NCBI GenBank assembly: GCA_964526645.1
Contig: CAZGJN010000021.1
Span: forward strand, 1-64,000
DNA from: JADJNW01 sp964526645
GTDB taxonomy: Bacteria; Bacteroidota; Bacteroidia; Chitinophagales; Saprospiraceae
Direction of reading: 5' to 3'
DNA: 64,000 bases
Shown: positions 53,560 to 62,714 of the stretch, in pieces
Layout of the letters: every line of letters begins with the position of its first letter
Numbering within the stretch: the stretch's first letter is position 1
Notes under the pieces: generated by a model
Told to the model about the DNA's origin: nothing
The model's database searches: none
The model's input: the letters and a program-made list of their open reading frames with translations, nothing else
Made by a program: the position numbers and the translations under genes

Positions 53560-55974
53560 ATGCGATTTCTAAACGCTCTTGTGAGCATCACCCTGTTTTT
53601 ATTGATATTTTCATCGCTCTTTGCGCAAAGCGGCACGATCAAGGGGCGCATCACCAACAAAATCAATAACGAAGCCATTTTATTTGCCAATGTGCTGGTG
53701 GAAGGAACAGATAAAGGCGCTACCACTGATGAAAATGGCAGCTATGAAATCAGTGGGCTCAAGCCTGGTTTGTACAATGTGAAAGCAAGCTATATCGGCT
53801 TTAATGATGTGACAATCTACGAAATTCAGGTGACCAACAACCGCCCGGCGGAGGTCAACATTGAAATGGAAGTGTCTTCTCGAACCTTGCAAGAGATAGT
53901 GGTGCAGGCTTCGCCCTTCCGCAAAACCGAAGAAAGCCCAGTGTCTTTGCGTACCATTGGCGTGGCAGAAATCCAGCGCAACCCTGGCGCGAACCGCGAT
54001 ATTTCCAAAGTGGTACAATCCCTGCCTGGCGTAACCAGCACGGCTTCTTTTCGCAATGATTTGATTATCAGGGGCGGCGCACCAAATGAAAATCGCTTTT
54101 ACTTAGATGAAGTGGAAGTACCAACCATCAATCACTTTGCTACACAGGGCGCATCGGGTGGTCCGGTGGGTTTGATCAATGTGAATTTTATCCGCGAAGT
54201 GGATTTTTTTAGTGGCGCTTTTCCAGCCAATCGGGGAAATTCGCTAAGTTCAGTGTTCAATTTCAGCCAGCGCGACGGGCGCGATGATCGTATCGGCGGC
54301 ACTTTCATGGTAGGTGCGACGGATATCGGCTTGACGCTGGAAGGCCCCATTGGTGAAAAGGCGACCTTCCTGGTGTCGGCGCGGCGCTCATATTTACAAT
54401 TTTTATTTCAACTGCTCGAATTGCCATTTCTACCAACCTACAATGATTTTCAAGCCAAAGTGAAGTATAAAATTGATAACAAAAACGAGCTGACCTTCAT
54501 TGGCTTAGGCGCAATTGATCAGTTTGAATTGAACCTGGATGCGGATGAAACGGAAGATCAACGCTTTATACTCGAACAACTACCGGAAGCACCGCAATGG
54601 AATTACACCAACGGCTTGGTTTATAAACATTACAACACCAATGGCTACTGGACGGTGGTGCTCAGCCGCAGTATGCTCAACAACGAATCAGAGAAGTACC
54701 TCCGCAACGACAAAAGCTCGGAAGATAATTTGACGCTGCGCTACAAGTCGCAAGAAATCGAGAACAAACTCCGCATCGAAAATACCTTGCGCATGGGCGA
54801 TTACAAATTGAACTACGGTGTGGGCTACGAATTCGCCAGATACAATAATCGTACCTTCAACCGCATTTTTACTTCGGCGGGTTCGCAAACCATAGATTAT
54901 TTTTCGGAATTGGACATGAGTAAGTATGCGCTGTTTGCGCAGTTGAGCCGTAAATTTTTAGAAGAACGCCTCGTCATTTCTGCTGGATTACGCATGGATG
55001 CCAACGATTATTCGGCGGAGATGTCCAATCCGCTGGAGCAGTTTTCTCCGCGTTTGTCAGTGGCGTACGCTTTTTCTGAACGATTTTCCTTCAATTTCAA
55101 CACCGGTATTTATTACCAATTGCCACCTTACACCATTTTGGGATATCAGGAAGACGGCGTTTTTGTAAATAAAAATAATAAGATTCAATACATTCGCAAT
55201 CAGCACCTTGTAGCCGGATTTGAACTCAATACTGCCAGCAGTTCTAAAATTACGATAGAAGGCTATTACAAAAATTGGGGCAATTATCCATTTCTTTTGC
55301 GCGACAGCGTGAGCCTGGCGAATTTGGGCGGTAACTTTGGCGTGATCGGCAATGAACCGGCGGTGCCCACCTCGGAAGGGCGTAGCTACGGCTTGGAATT
55401 GTTGTTTCAGCAACGCTTGTACAAGGGTTTTTATGGCATTGCTGCTTACACGCTGGGTTGGAGCGAATTTCAGGATAAAAATGGCAAATTTGCACCCTCT
55501 TCCTGGGATGCGCGGCATATCCTAAGCCTGACCATGGGCAAAAAATTCAAAAGAGATTGGGAGGTAGGCATCAACTGGCGCGTGCAATCGGGGCTGCCCT
55601 TTACGCCATTTGCCGATGAATCAGCCTTGGTGGAAAACTGGGATGTGAATGGTCGTGGTATTCCTGATTATGATCGCTTGAACACTACCCGCCTGAATAC
55701 CAGCAATTTTATTGATATACGGATAGATAAAAAATGGTTTTATAAAAAATGGAGCCTGAACGTCTATCTCGATATTGAAAATGCGCTCAATAGCGTAGTG
55801 AATATAGATCAACTCATCTTGGATCGTCCGTTGGATGAAAACAATCGCCCGATTGGCGAGGGGATCATCGTAAATCCAGATGCGCCGCGCAATCAGCAGC
55901 GCTACCTCCTCAAAACTATACAAGATCCACAGGGAACGGTTATTCCGAGCATAGGGCTGATGATCGAATATTGA
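53560..55974 (+). CDS. TonB-dependent receptor
   Basis: 804 residues. Signal peptide, carboxypeptidase-regulatory-like domain (TIKGRITNKINNEAILFANV, TDENGSYEISGLKPGLY), plug (NRDISKVVQSLPGVTSTASF, LIIRGGAPNENRFYLDEVEV), barrel ending in IPSIGLMIEY. It is a FecA/CirA-like size. No SusD-like partner. A terminator-like hairpin follows. The ligand is unknown; the divergent barrel and protease genes may be functionally linked, but this is unproven. Confidence 0.94.
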   Translation: MRFLNALVSITLFLLIFSSLFAQSGTIKGRITNKINNEAILFANVLVEGTDKGATTDENGSYEISGLKPGLYNVKASYIGFNDVTIYEIQVTNNRPAEVNIEMEVSSRTLQEIVVQASPFRKTEESPVSLRTIGVAEIQRNPGANRDISKVVQSLPGVTSTASFRNDLIIRGGAPNENRFYLDEVEVPTINHFATQGASGGPVGLINVNFIREVDFFSGAFPANRGNSLSSVFNFSQRDGRDDRIGGTFMVGATDIGLTLEGPIGEKATFLVSARRSYLQFLFQLLELPFLPTYNDFQAKVKYKIDNKNELTFIGLGAIDQFELNLDADETEDQRFILEQLPEAPQWNYTNGLVYKHYNTNGYWTVVLSRSMLNNESEKYLRNDKSSEDNLTLRYKSQEIENKLRIENTLRMGDYKLNYGVGYEFARYNNRTFNRIFTSAGSQTIDYFSELDMSKYALFAQLSRKFLEERLVISAGLRMDANDYSAEMSNPLEQFSPRLSVAYAFSERFSFNFNTGIYYQLPPYTILGYQEDGVFVNKNNKIQYIRNQHLVAGFELNTASSSKITIEGYYKNWGNYPFLLRDSVSLANLGGNFGVIGNEPAVPTSEGRSYGLELLFQQRLYKGFYGIAAYTLGWSEFQDKNGKFAPSSWDARHILSLTMGKKFKRDWEVGINWRVQSGLPFTPFADESALVENWDVNGRGIPDYDRLNTTRLNTSNFIDIRIDKKWFYKKWSLNVYLDIENALNSVVNIDQLILDRPLDENNRPIGEGIIVNPDAPRNQQRYLLKTIQDPQGTVIPSIGLMIEY

Positions 55975-56005
55975 TATAACCCGCATTTTTTAGAATAAAC
56001 TGCAG

Positions 56006-56040
56006 CGCGTCAAAGAGCAATTCTTTGGCGTTTTTTGTTT
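56006..56040 (+). terminator. Terminator after TonB receptor
   Basis: CGTCAAAGA and TCTTTGGCG pair with one G-T wobble, followed by a run of T from 56031. Confidence 0.75.
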
Positions 56041-56100
56041 TGTAAGAAGCCTATTGGTATTTGCAATGACTTGATCTCGCCTTGTGATTTTGACGTACCA

Positions 56101-56118
56101 GTCAGTGACTTTTATCAC
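56101..56118. promoter_or_regulatory. CRP/FNR-like operator
   Basis: CAGTGA-CTTTTA-TCACTG is a perfect 6-bp inverted repeat with GTGA-N6-TCAC, the half-site spacing of CRP. Its centre lies about 41 bases before the predicted start (near 56150), the class II activator position. Confidence 0.6.
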
Positions 56119-56138
56119 TGAAACAGTTTCCGAATTGG

Positions 56139-56146
56139 GCTACCTT
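56139..56146 (+). promoter_or_regulatory. Promoter of 31-residue peptide and DUF2892 genes
   Basis: TACCTTTG fits the -7 box. The -33 place (CTG, 56116-56118, spacer 20 bases) lacks the T and overlaps the palindrome, as expected for an activator-dependent promoter. Confidence 0.65.
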
Positions 56147-56164
56147 TGATTCAAAGTTTTAACA

Positions 56165-56260
56165 ATGAAAATAAAAATCGCTAAATTCCTGCTGGTTTGT
56201 TTGCTCTGTTTGGCTATTGCCGTGGGAATTGGCTATTTGATACAATCATTTATACCATAA
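56165..56260 (+). CDS. 31-residue single-span membrane peptide
   Basis: Short frame not much longer than its helix: MKIKIAKF, a hydrophobic core LLVCLLCLAIAVGIGYLI, then QSFIP. It starts 19 bases after the promoter and ends 14 bases before the DUF2892 ATG, so it has the shape of a bicistronic leader gene. Real translation is plausible but untested. Confidence 0.5.
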   Translation: MKIKIAKFLLVCLLCLAIAVGIGYLIQSFIP

Positions 56261-56274
56261 AAATTCTATTATCT

Positions 56275-56490
56275 ATGAAAAAGAATATGAGTGTTACCGA
56301 TCGCAGCGTACGCCTTTTGGTTGCAGCAGTGATCGCTGTGTTGTTTTTCACCAAAATCATCACCGGCGTGCTTGCTATCGTGCTACTGGTACTGGCGGGT
56401 ATTTTTGTACTGACGAGCGTAGTGCGTTTTTGCCCACTGTATGCCTTGGTTGGCATCAGCACTTGTCCGGTAAATGAAAAACAGGCCTGA
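56275..56490 (+). CDS. DUF2892 (YgaP-type) membrane protein
   Basis: 71 residues with two hydrophobic helices. It matches DUF2892: N-terminal MSVTDRSVRLLVA, then GVLAIVLLVLAGIFVLTSVV, and the FCPLYALVGISTC end. In other bacteria the domain is fused to or lies next to rhodaneses, suggesting sulfur metabolism or a redox link. The start at 56275 is clear from the family N-terminus. Probably in operon with the 31-residue peptide and controlled by the CRP-like site. Confidence 0.9.
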   Translation: MKKNMSVTDRSVRLLVAAVIAVLFFTKIITGVLAIVLLVLAGIFVLTSVVRFCPLYALVGISTCPVNEKQA

Positions 56491-56540
56491 TGATGGTGGA
56501 GCAGGAGGCATTTTCTTTCAACAGGAGACGTTTCTTACGC

Positions 56541-57152
56541 TTATAGAATCTGATTTGCTTTCAAAAAAGCGCTCAATTGCTGGGGTGATTCGAAGCGAAT
56601 GGCGTGCAGCCCTACCGCCTTGGCACCTTCCACATTGTGAGGATTGTCATCAATAAAAATAGCGTGTTGTGGTTTTACATCGTAGCGATGGATCAAAAGC
56701 TCGTAGATGCGCCGGTCGGGCTTGATGAGTTTTTCTTCGCCGGATACCACAATGCCCTCAAACCAATGCAAAAAAGGGAATAAATCCAAGGCAGTAGGAA
56801 AAGTCTCATGCGACCAGTTGGTGAGCGCCAGCAAACGATGGGAGTTTTTTTTTCGCAGGGCCTCCAAAATTTCCACAGTTTCTTCGATGGCACCGCCGAG
56901 CATATTGCGCCACTGCCCGTAGTAAGTTCTTATTTGAGGCTCATAATCAGGAAATTGCGTCACCAGGAGCTCCGTGGCTTCTGCCAAAGGGCGACCCGCA
57001 TCCTGCTGGATGTTCCACTCCGGCGAACAAACTTCTGTCAGGAAATAGTGCATTTCAGCTTCTTCTTCAAAAACTTCCCGAAATACATACACCGGATTCC
57101 AGTCTATCAGTACACCTCCCAGATCGAAGATGATCGTATCTATTTGCTTCAT
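56541..57152 (-). CDS. HAD superfamily hydrolase (subfamily IA)
   Basis: 203 residues. Motif I is IIFDLGGVLID with the nucleophile and proton-donor positions; here the second acidic residue is replaced by Gly (DLGG), a common variant of the epoxide-hydrolase/YihX branch. Motif II is LALTNWS, III is KPDRRIYELL, IV is AIFIDDNPHN. The cap is helical. Similar to YihX-like sugar phosphatases, substrate unknown. Convergent with the DUF2892 gene. Confidence 0.92.
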   Translation of the reverse strand: MKQIDTIIFDLGGVLIDWNPVYVFREVFEEEAEMHYFLTEVCSPEWNIQQDAGRPLAEATELLVTQFPDYEPQIRTYYGQWRNMLGGAIEETVEILEALRKKNSHRLLALTNWSHETFPTALDLFPFLHWFEGIVVSGEEKLIKPDRRIYELLIHRYDVKPQHAIFIDDNPHNVEGAKAVGLHAIRFESPQQLSAFLKANQIL

Positions 57153-57167
57153 CTTGTCATTATTTTA

Positions 57168-57220
57168 GCAAAAAGGAAAAGGAATCGAAGAAGAAGCATC
57201 GCTCCATATTTCGATTCCTT
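57168..57220 (-). terminator. Terminator of DUF2541 gene
   Basis: Minus strand: AAGGAATCGAA (57220-57210) pairs with TTCGATTCCTT (57189-57179) followed by TTCCTTTTT. Confidence 0.7.
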
Positions 57221-57280
57221 ATTTTGATTGCAATAATCTTATCAAAAAGCCATATATCAAAATCTGAGGGGCAATAAATT

Positions 57281-57703
57281 TTAGTGCCTGCCCCAGAGTT
57301 GTACTACGGCTTTTTTATTAGCATAGTTTTTTGTATCATACCAAAACACTACTTTTTGGATGATCCGATTGTTGCCGGGCAGGTCAATCACAGGAGAACT
57401 CCCACCGGCGGGTATTTTGGCATTTGCTTCGATTTCTTTGGTGTCGCCATTGCCAAAGTGAATGACAACCTTGTGCAGGTTGATTGCACCACCTTTTACG
57501 ATAATTTTCAGGGCATCAAATAATCCTTCATTAGCGGTGACGATGATTTCATCTCTGTCCAGGGTGTAGTTTACTTTTTTAGCACCCAGTTTTTCCCATC
57601 TCGGTGGAAAATTCGCATCAGGGTTTGTAAAATTGGTAAGCGTAAAAATAGAGCTGAGGCAGACTGCAAGCGCCAGGAGGCTCGTCGTTGTTTTGATTTT
57701 CAT
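57281..57703 (-). CDS. DUF2541-like exported protein
   Basis: 140 residues with a signal peptide. The mature part is a beta-rich domain: LGAKKVNYTLDRDEIIV, ALKIIVKGGAINLHKVVIHF, IPAGGSSPVIDLPGNNRIIQ and KVVFWYDT. This resembles the DUF2541 domain of secreted proteins (beta-sandwich). Function unknown. The start at 57703 is chosen because it begins the signal peptide. Confidence 0.8.
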   Translation of the reverse strand: MKIKTTTSLLALAVCLSSIFTLTNFTNPDANFPPRWEKLGAKKVNYTLDRDEIIVTANEGLFDALKIIVKGGAINLHKVVIHFGNGDTKEIEANAKIPAGGSSPVIDLPGNNRIIQKVVFWYDTKNYANKKAVVQLWGRH

Positions 57704-57825
57704 ATTGAATTGCTTTTTTGGTAAAAAATTATGTTGTTTGTTGATATAGACTGAAGGATAAAGATAGGGTTTAAGCAGAAAAATGTAAAAAAGGGTTTTT
57801 AACAAAATTTTAGCTCTTTGGGGCT

Positions 57826-57865
57826 CAAAAAAACAAGCGGCTACTTCAATGAAGGACGTAGCCGC
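57826..57865 (-). terminator. Terminator of surface-protein gene
   Basis: Minus strand: GCGGCTAC (57865-57858) and GTAGCCGC (57844-57837), then TTGTTTTTTT. Confidence 0.8.
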
Positions 57866-57939
57866 AGGTTTTGAAGAATAGGCTATAAAGTAATTAATAG
57901 CAAATTTGAAAAGAGAAGGCGTAAATATTTTGGAATCCT

Positions 57940-57972
57940 ATAAGTCTGGCACATTTTAGAAATGCGCCAGAC
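57940..57972. repeat. 33-base hairpin repeat, copy 1
   Basis: ATAAGTCTGGC, then CATTTTAGAAATG, then CGCCAGAC. The two arms pair over 12 bp with one mismatch and a TAG loop. One mismatch from copy 2 at 61558-61590, same orientation. Together they flank the surface-protein gene. Confidence 0.85.
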
Positions 57973-58031
57973 CAGGTTATAAAATTTAATTCACAATATA
58001 TTCAGTGCGCCCTCATCAATTAAAACGGGTA

Positions 58032-61000
58032 TTATTTTGCCTTAGCAACTTGAATTTGTTGCATCAATTGCTGATCGTATTTCACTTTTACAAAGTACAT
58101 GCCAGGGATGAAAGGTGAAATATTGAGTGTAGCACTTTCTGTACCGCCAGGGTATTGCCATTCTGTGAGGAGGCTGCCACTCATGTCATACATTTCTATG
58201 CTGATTCGCCCTGCATTTTGTGATCTTGGCAAGCTGATCATCAAGTCATCCGTGGTTGGGTTGGGGAAAGCATTTACATCTGTCCTGCTACAATCTTCTA
58301 CTGTGACCACAGTGCCATTTATATCCAGTGCTGCGCAGATCGTCCCACCTCCCTGAATGAGCAGGGCATTTATCTCAGCACCAGTTGTTACACCAAACTG
58401 GATCGTATTCAAATCTAAAGTAGCAGGATTGTACACCAAAATATGCCCTCTGTAAATGCCGGGTCGTCTTACGGTAAAGTTCGGTGTGGCGTTGATTTGC
58501 TCGATCACTAAATTATCGCCGAAGGTCAATACAAACGCCACTGTATAACCAATTGGTATCGAAGGAGCTGCAGTTACAGTAAAATTAAAACGATTCGCGC
58601 CGCCAAAAATACAGATAGGTTCGCTCGGGCCCGCAAGGACACCTGCCACTGCTCCACAATCATCACAAGGTTGCACAATAAAACGAGCACCATCCAGGTC
58701 AAGCGCCGTACACAAGTCTTCGCCGCCTTGTGCGATCAGGGTATCCAATTCAGAAATGGTTGTTTCTCCAAGTACAATGCTGTCCAAACTCAAAGTACTT
58801 GGATTGTAAACAAAAGGATGAATCGTAAAATTATCAGCTCGATCCACCGTAAAGGAAAGCCCAGTGCCTATTTGTTCAATGACTTTGGCATCTCCTGCGC
58901 TAAGCAGATAAACCAAATCAAATCCTGAAGGCACAACAGGGGGAATAGCCTCGGCGGCTACTAAAAGCTGGGTTGATGCTGGCCGAATACAATTGACTCG
59001 CGTAGGGGAAATGATGCCGGCATCGGCTTTACAGTCGCAAGCTATGACGTGAAAACGAACGCCCATCAGGTCTAAGGATGCACAAATGCTGCCGCCGCCT
59101 TGCACCAAAAGCGTATCCAAATCCAGGGCTTCTGTAATACCAAATTCGATCAGGGTATCCAAATCAACCGAGGCGGAGTCATATACCAAAATATGAATTC
59201 TATAAACTCCCGTATCCTGTACCACAAAGGAAGGATAGTTTGCTATCGCTTCGATCACCAGGCTATCGCCGCTGGTGAGAATATACGCTGTTTGGTAGCC
59301 TTCGGGCGCTATCGGTGCCGTCCAGACTTCTGCAATGAGCGATACGTCTTCATTTCGCAAACAAGGATCTTCCTCATCGTATTTGGCCAGTTTACCCGGG
59401 AAAATGGGACAGTCACAATCCAACACAATAAAACGAGCGCCTTCCACATCTAATGCCGCACAGATCGCACCGCCGCCCTGCACCAGAAATCTATTCAACT
59501 CAGTGCCAGTGGTTTGTCCGGGTACGATCAGATTCAGATCCAGCGTAGCAGTGTCATACACCAGCGTGTGAATGGTGAAAATCCCCATCGTATCCACAGT
59601 GAAACTTGGAATGGTGTCCACTGCTTGGATAACAAGGGCATCGCCAGCAGTGAGCACGTACAACACTTGGTAGCCCTCTGGCACCGTAGGCGCGGTTTCC
59701 ACCGTAGCGGTCAACAATACCGTACTGTCGTTTTCGATACAAATCCCTTCAGTAGCCAGCAGCGTACCGGCTTTGGCTGGGCAGAATTCCTCGCAAGTCA
59801 TCAAATCATAAGTGGCACCCGCTACATCCAAAGCTGCACAGATTTCGCCGCCACCTTGCACCAAAAGGGCGTTGATATCAAAACCACTTGTTTGACCAAT
59901 AAGGACGCTATCCAAATTGAGGGTAGTAGAATCGTACACCAAGGTGTGAATGGTAAAGCGCCCTGTGGTATCTACTGTAAAACTTGGGATGCTGTCTATC
60001 GCCTGGATGAGGAGGCTATCGCCCGAAGTGAGGATGTACAGTACTTGGAAGTTTTCCGGTACGGTAGGTTCCTCGTTTACGATGGCAGTCAGCGTGACGG
60101 TGCTATCTTCTAAACAGAGCCCTTCAACGGCGAGCAAAGTGCCTGCATTGGCGGGGCACTGCTCCTCGTCTTCACAGGTTGAAATATTAAACACGGCACC
60201 TTCCAGGTCTAATGCTGCACAAATAGTGCCACCCCCTTGCACGAGCAGCGCATTTACGTCGCTTCCGGTGGTCACCCCCAATTGGATTGAAGTCAAATTT
60301 AAAGTAGAATCGAATACGAGGGTATGAATGGTAAAGCGCCCGGTGGTATCCACGATAAAGCTTGGAATGCTATCAAGGGCTTGTATCACCAAATTGCTAC
60401 CTGAAGTGAGCACATACGCCACTTGATACCCAGAGGGCAGGGTAGGGGCTTCGCCTTCAGTTGCCGTAAGCGCCACAGTGCCTGTGCTATCCAAGCAAGC
60501 TCCCGCATCAGCCACGAGCGTACCTGCATCAATGGGGCAAGGGTTCTCCTCTTCGCAAGCTGAAATATTAAAAACAGCCCCTTCTACATCTAATGCCGCA
60601 CAAATCTCTCCGCCACCTTGCACCAGCAAGTCATTTATATCGAATCCGGTTGTCACGCCGAGTTGCACGAGGCTCAAATCCAAAGTGGAATCGTACACTA
60701 AAGTATGAATAGCAAAACGCCCGGTAGTATCCACCGAAAAACTTGGCACCGTATCAAGGGTTTGAATCACCAAGCTATCTCCTGTGGTTAGTACATAAGC
60801 TATCTGGTAGCCATTGGGCACTGTTGGCATTTCGCCCACTGTAGCAGTCAAGACGATAGCGCTATCTCCCAAACAAACGCTATCTGCTGCCACCAGCGTA
60901 CCTGCTTCAGCAAGGCAGTTCGGTGTGGGTTCACAGCCACCGAATCGGAATTTTACGCCAGTCACATCAAGTGATCCACAGATATTGCCGCCGCCTTGTA

Positions 61001-61409
61001 CCAATAGGGCATTGACATCGCTGCCGGTGGTCGTACCAAGCTGGATCGTACTCAAATTCAGCGTAGCAGTATCGAATACCAGCGTATGGATCGTATAAAG
61101 CCCACTTGGCATACTTTCAATATCAAAAGCTGCTTCCGTATTGACTTGCTCGATCACCAGTGCTTCACCGGAGGTCAGTACATAGCGCACCTGAAAAGAA
61201 TCGGGCACTATGGCATCCCCTTTGGGCGTGGCAGTGAGCGTCACTTTTGTGCTTTGAAAGCAAATCTGTTGCCCTACGAGGCTGCCTGCATCGGCAGTAC
61301 AATTTTGACTAAAAACATGTAGTGGTAGATTCAACAAGAGCGCAAGAAGTAGCAAAAAAACTGCCCGAAAGGAGCAATCGGATTTTGGGTAGAATAAGCA
61401 TTTCATCAT
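58032..61409 (-). CDS. Large repeat-containing T9SS surface protein
   Basis: About 1125 residues. A signal peptide (LLLLALLLNLPLHVFSQ) is followed by eight tandem repeats of about 120-130 residues, each with a Cys-x-x-x-AG(T/S)L start, a long LTA strand, YVLT(S/A)GD.LVI, FTVDTTG.FTIHTLVYD, and LLVQGGG.ICAALD.EG. The end is a T9SS sorting domain (NAFPNPTTDDLMISL, YDMSGSLLTEW, PGMYFVKV), so it is exported by the type IX system and anchored to the surface or released. The repeats have even Cys pairs. No enzyme motif, so adhesion or structure is likely. I start at 61409, at paired Met codons. Confidence 0.9.
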   Translation of the reverse strand: MMKCLFYPKSDCSFRAVFLLLLALLLNLPLHVFSQNCTADAGSLVGQQICFQSTKVTLTATPKGDAIVPDSFQVRYVLTSGEALVIEQVNTEAAFDIESMPSGLYTIHTLVFDTATLNLSTIQLGTTTGSDVNALLVQGGGNICGSLDVTGVKFRFGGCEPTPNCLAEAGTLVAADSVCLGDSAIVLTATVGEMPTVPNGYQIAYVLTTGDSLVIQTLDTVPSFSVDTTGRFAIHTLVYDSTLDLSLVQLGVTTGFDINDLLVQGGGEICAALDVEGAVFNISACEEENPCPIDAGTLVADAGACLDSTGTVALTATEGEAPTLPSGYQVAYVLTSGSNLVIQALDSIPSFIVDTTGRFTIHTLVFDSTLNLTSIQLGVTTGSDVNALLVQGGGTICAALDLEGAVFNISTCEDEEQCPANAGTLLAVEGLCLEDSTVTLTAIVNEEPTVPENFQVLYILTSGDSLLIQAIDSIPSFTVDTTGRFTIHTLVYDSTTLNLDSVLIGQTSGFDINALLVQGGGEICAALDVAGATYDLMTCEEFCPAKAGTLLATEGICIENDSTVLLTATVETAPTVPEGYQVLYVLTAGDALVIQAVDTIPSFTVDTMGIFTIHTLVYDTATLDLNLIVPGQTTGTELNRFLVQGGGAICAALDVEGARFIVLDCDCPIFPGKLAKYDEEDPCLRNEDVSLIAEVWTAPIAPEGYQTAYILTSGDSLVIEAIANYPSFVVQDTGVYRIHILVYDSASVDLDTLIEFGITEALDLDTLLVQGGGSICASLDLMGVRFHVIACDCKADAGIISPTRVNCIRPASTQLLVAAEAIPPVVPSGFDLVYLLSAGDAKVIEQIGTGLSFTVDRADNFTIHPFVYNPSTLSLDSIVLGETTISELDTLIAQGGEDLCTALDLDGARFIVQPCDDCGAVAGVLAGPSEPICIFGGANRFNFTVTAAPSIPIGYTVAFVLTFGDNLVIEQINATPNFTVRRPGIYRGHILVYNPATLDLNTIQFGVTTGAEINALLIQGGGTICAALDINGTVVTVEDCSRTDVNAFPNPTTDDLMISLPRSQNAGRISIEMYDMSGSLLTEWQYPGGTESATLNISPFIPGMYFVKVKYDQQLMQQIQVAKAK

Positions 61410-61557
61410 AAGGAAAACGAATTGTTTTGTGTTATAAGAAAGTTCATAAGCCATTAAAAATTAACCATTGATCATTTTGAAATATTCTGAAAACCAATGA
61501 TTTGTGGTAAACAATTGCATTGTGAATTTAGTTATGGAATAAAGATTTTGTAGCCAA

Positions 61558-61590
61558 ATAAGTCTAGCACATTTTAGAAATGCGCCAGAC
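61558..61590. repeat. 33-base hairpin repeat, copy 2
   Basis: ATAAGTCTAGC, then CATTTTAGAAATG, then CGCCAGAC. Identical to copy 1 except one base in the left arm. Lies upstream of the surface-protein start. Confidence 0.85.
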
Positions 61591-62176
61591 AGTATTATGC
61601 ATAATATATTCAATACCTTATTTCACAATCCGTAGCGAAACGAGGACGCTTCGGGTCGAATTACCGAAAAACAATTCATGCAAAAGGGGCTTTGTGTGAT
61701 AAAAGTTTTTGAAAAAAAGACTGGGGAAGGACTGGAACAATAACGAAAGATTCTTTACAAAGATACAACTATTGCGGCAGAAAAAGTACTAAAATGTTTA
61801 ATTTTGTAGGAGAAAATCAATAAAAGCAGCGGTAGCCATTTTTGGGGGTAGCCAATTCTTAGCACTGAAGCGACAATACCACTAATTTTATAGGATATTA
61901 TATTTATAAAATCATTATTTTTAATCTATTAAATTAAATTAGATAGCAAGATAAGCCCAACTCACCTGCCCACTCTTATCCGTTCTTGCTATTGTTGATT
62001 TGAGAAGAGACAACGAACGCTAATTGTCAGAGCGCAGTTCAATTTTTTTGCGCAGGATTTTGAAATCCCAGAAGCTATTAAAAACAAAGAGAAGGGCAGA
62101 ATTGCTGTAAGTTAATGTGCTGATGTTATTACAATAAGCAGTTAATCAGCATTCTATTTAAAACCGAGAAAAAATA

Positions 62177-62213
62177 AAAGCCCCTTTCAAAAATATACTT
62201 TGAAAGAGGCTTT
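62177..62213 (-). terminator. Terminator of RRM protein gene
   Basis: AAAGCCCCTTTCAAA and TTTGAAAGAGGCTTT pair over 15 bases with one mismatch, with T runs on the minus strand. Confidence 0.8.
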
Positions 62214-62237
62214 GCTGCAGTATAAATCTATAAAAGA

Positions 62238-62576
62238 TTAATATCTGTTTCGGTTGTAACCACCGCCGCCGCCATAGTTGCCGCCACCTCTGCGGTCTCC
62301 GCCGCTACGATTAAAACCACCGCCACCGCGATTTTCACGAGGTTCTGCTTTTTTCACTACGATGGTATTGCCATCTAAACTACTTTGGTCCAGTTCTTCA
62401 ATCGCTTTCAGTGCTTCGTCGTCGTTAGGCATTTCTACAAAACCAAAGCCTTTGGATTTGCCAGAAAATTGATCGGTTATAACTTTTGCGGAATCTACTA
62501 TGCCGTAGGCTTCGAAGACTTCCTGTAGATCAGCAGATTGTGTGCTGAAATTCAACTTTGCAACAAAAATATTCAT
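62238..62576 (-). CDS. RNA-binding protein with RRM and glycine-rich tail
   Basis: 112 residues. One RRM: RNP2 IFVAKL near the start and RNP1 KGFGFVEM at about residue 43. A C-terminal Gly/Arg/Asn-rich tail (about residues 80-112, GGGFNRSGGDRRGGG) follows. Bacterial RRM proteins of this type are cold-induced RNA chaperones in cyanobacteria and Bacteroidota. The start is clear. Confidence 0.95.
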   Translation of the reverse strand: MNIFVAKLNFSTQSADLQEVFEAYGIVDSAKVITDQFSGKSKGFGFVEMPNDDEALKAIEELDQSSLDGNTIVVKKAEPRENRGGGGFNRSGGDRRGGGNYGGGGGYNRNRY

Positions 62577-62714
62577 TAGAAAAAATTAAAAAGTGAAAAA
62601 AATAAAAAAATGCTCTTATGATGATCAGGCAAGCGTAGCGAAGAATTCTTAAAGTCTTACAAAGAAAGGCTAAAAAAACAGGTCTGCTAAACTGACTTGA
62701 TACAGCTTCATTAA
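62577..62714. other. Short AT-rich region between RRM gene and IS remnant
   Basis: 138 bases with T- and A-runs. The leader of the RRM gene is expected here. No RNA gene seen. Confidence 0.5.

Larger units (their letters stand above)
57704..58031. other. 328-base intergenic region 3' of the repeat surface protein gene
   Basis: Contains the terminator of the surface-protein gene (57826-57865), 33-base hairpin copy 1 (57940-57972) and the start region of the DUF2541 gene. No gene seen. Confidence 0.65.
61410..62237. other. 828-base region around hairpin copy 2
   Basis: Holds the 33-base hairpin copy 2 (61558-61590) and a terminator (62177-62213). The rest is AT-rich with no convincing gene, including a direct repeat GGTAGCCA / GGTAGCCA near 61833 and 61851. 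I see nothing more. Confidence 0.55.

Noticed and set aside
59514..60113. Rightward 199-codon frame in the surface-protein gene
   Set aside because: Arises from antisense of the repeat units.
58032..61409. CRISPR-like or short tandem DNA array
   Set aside because: The repetition is coding and 375 bp long per unit; no short repeat-spacer structure anywhere in the window.
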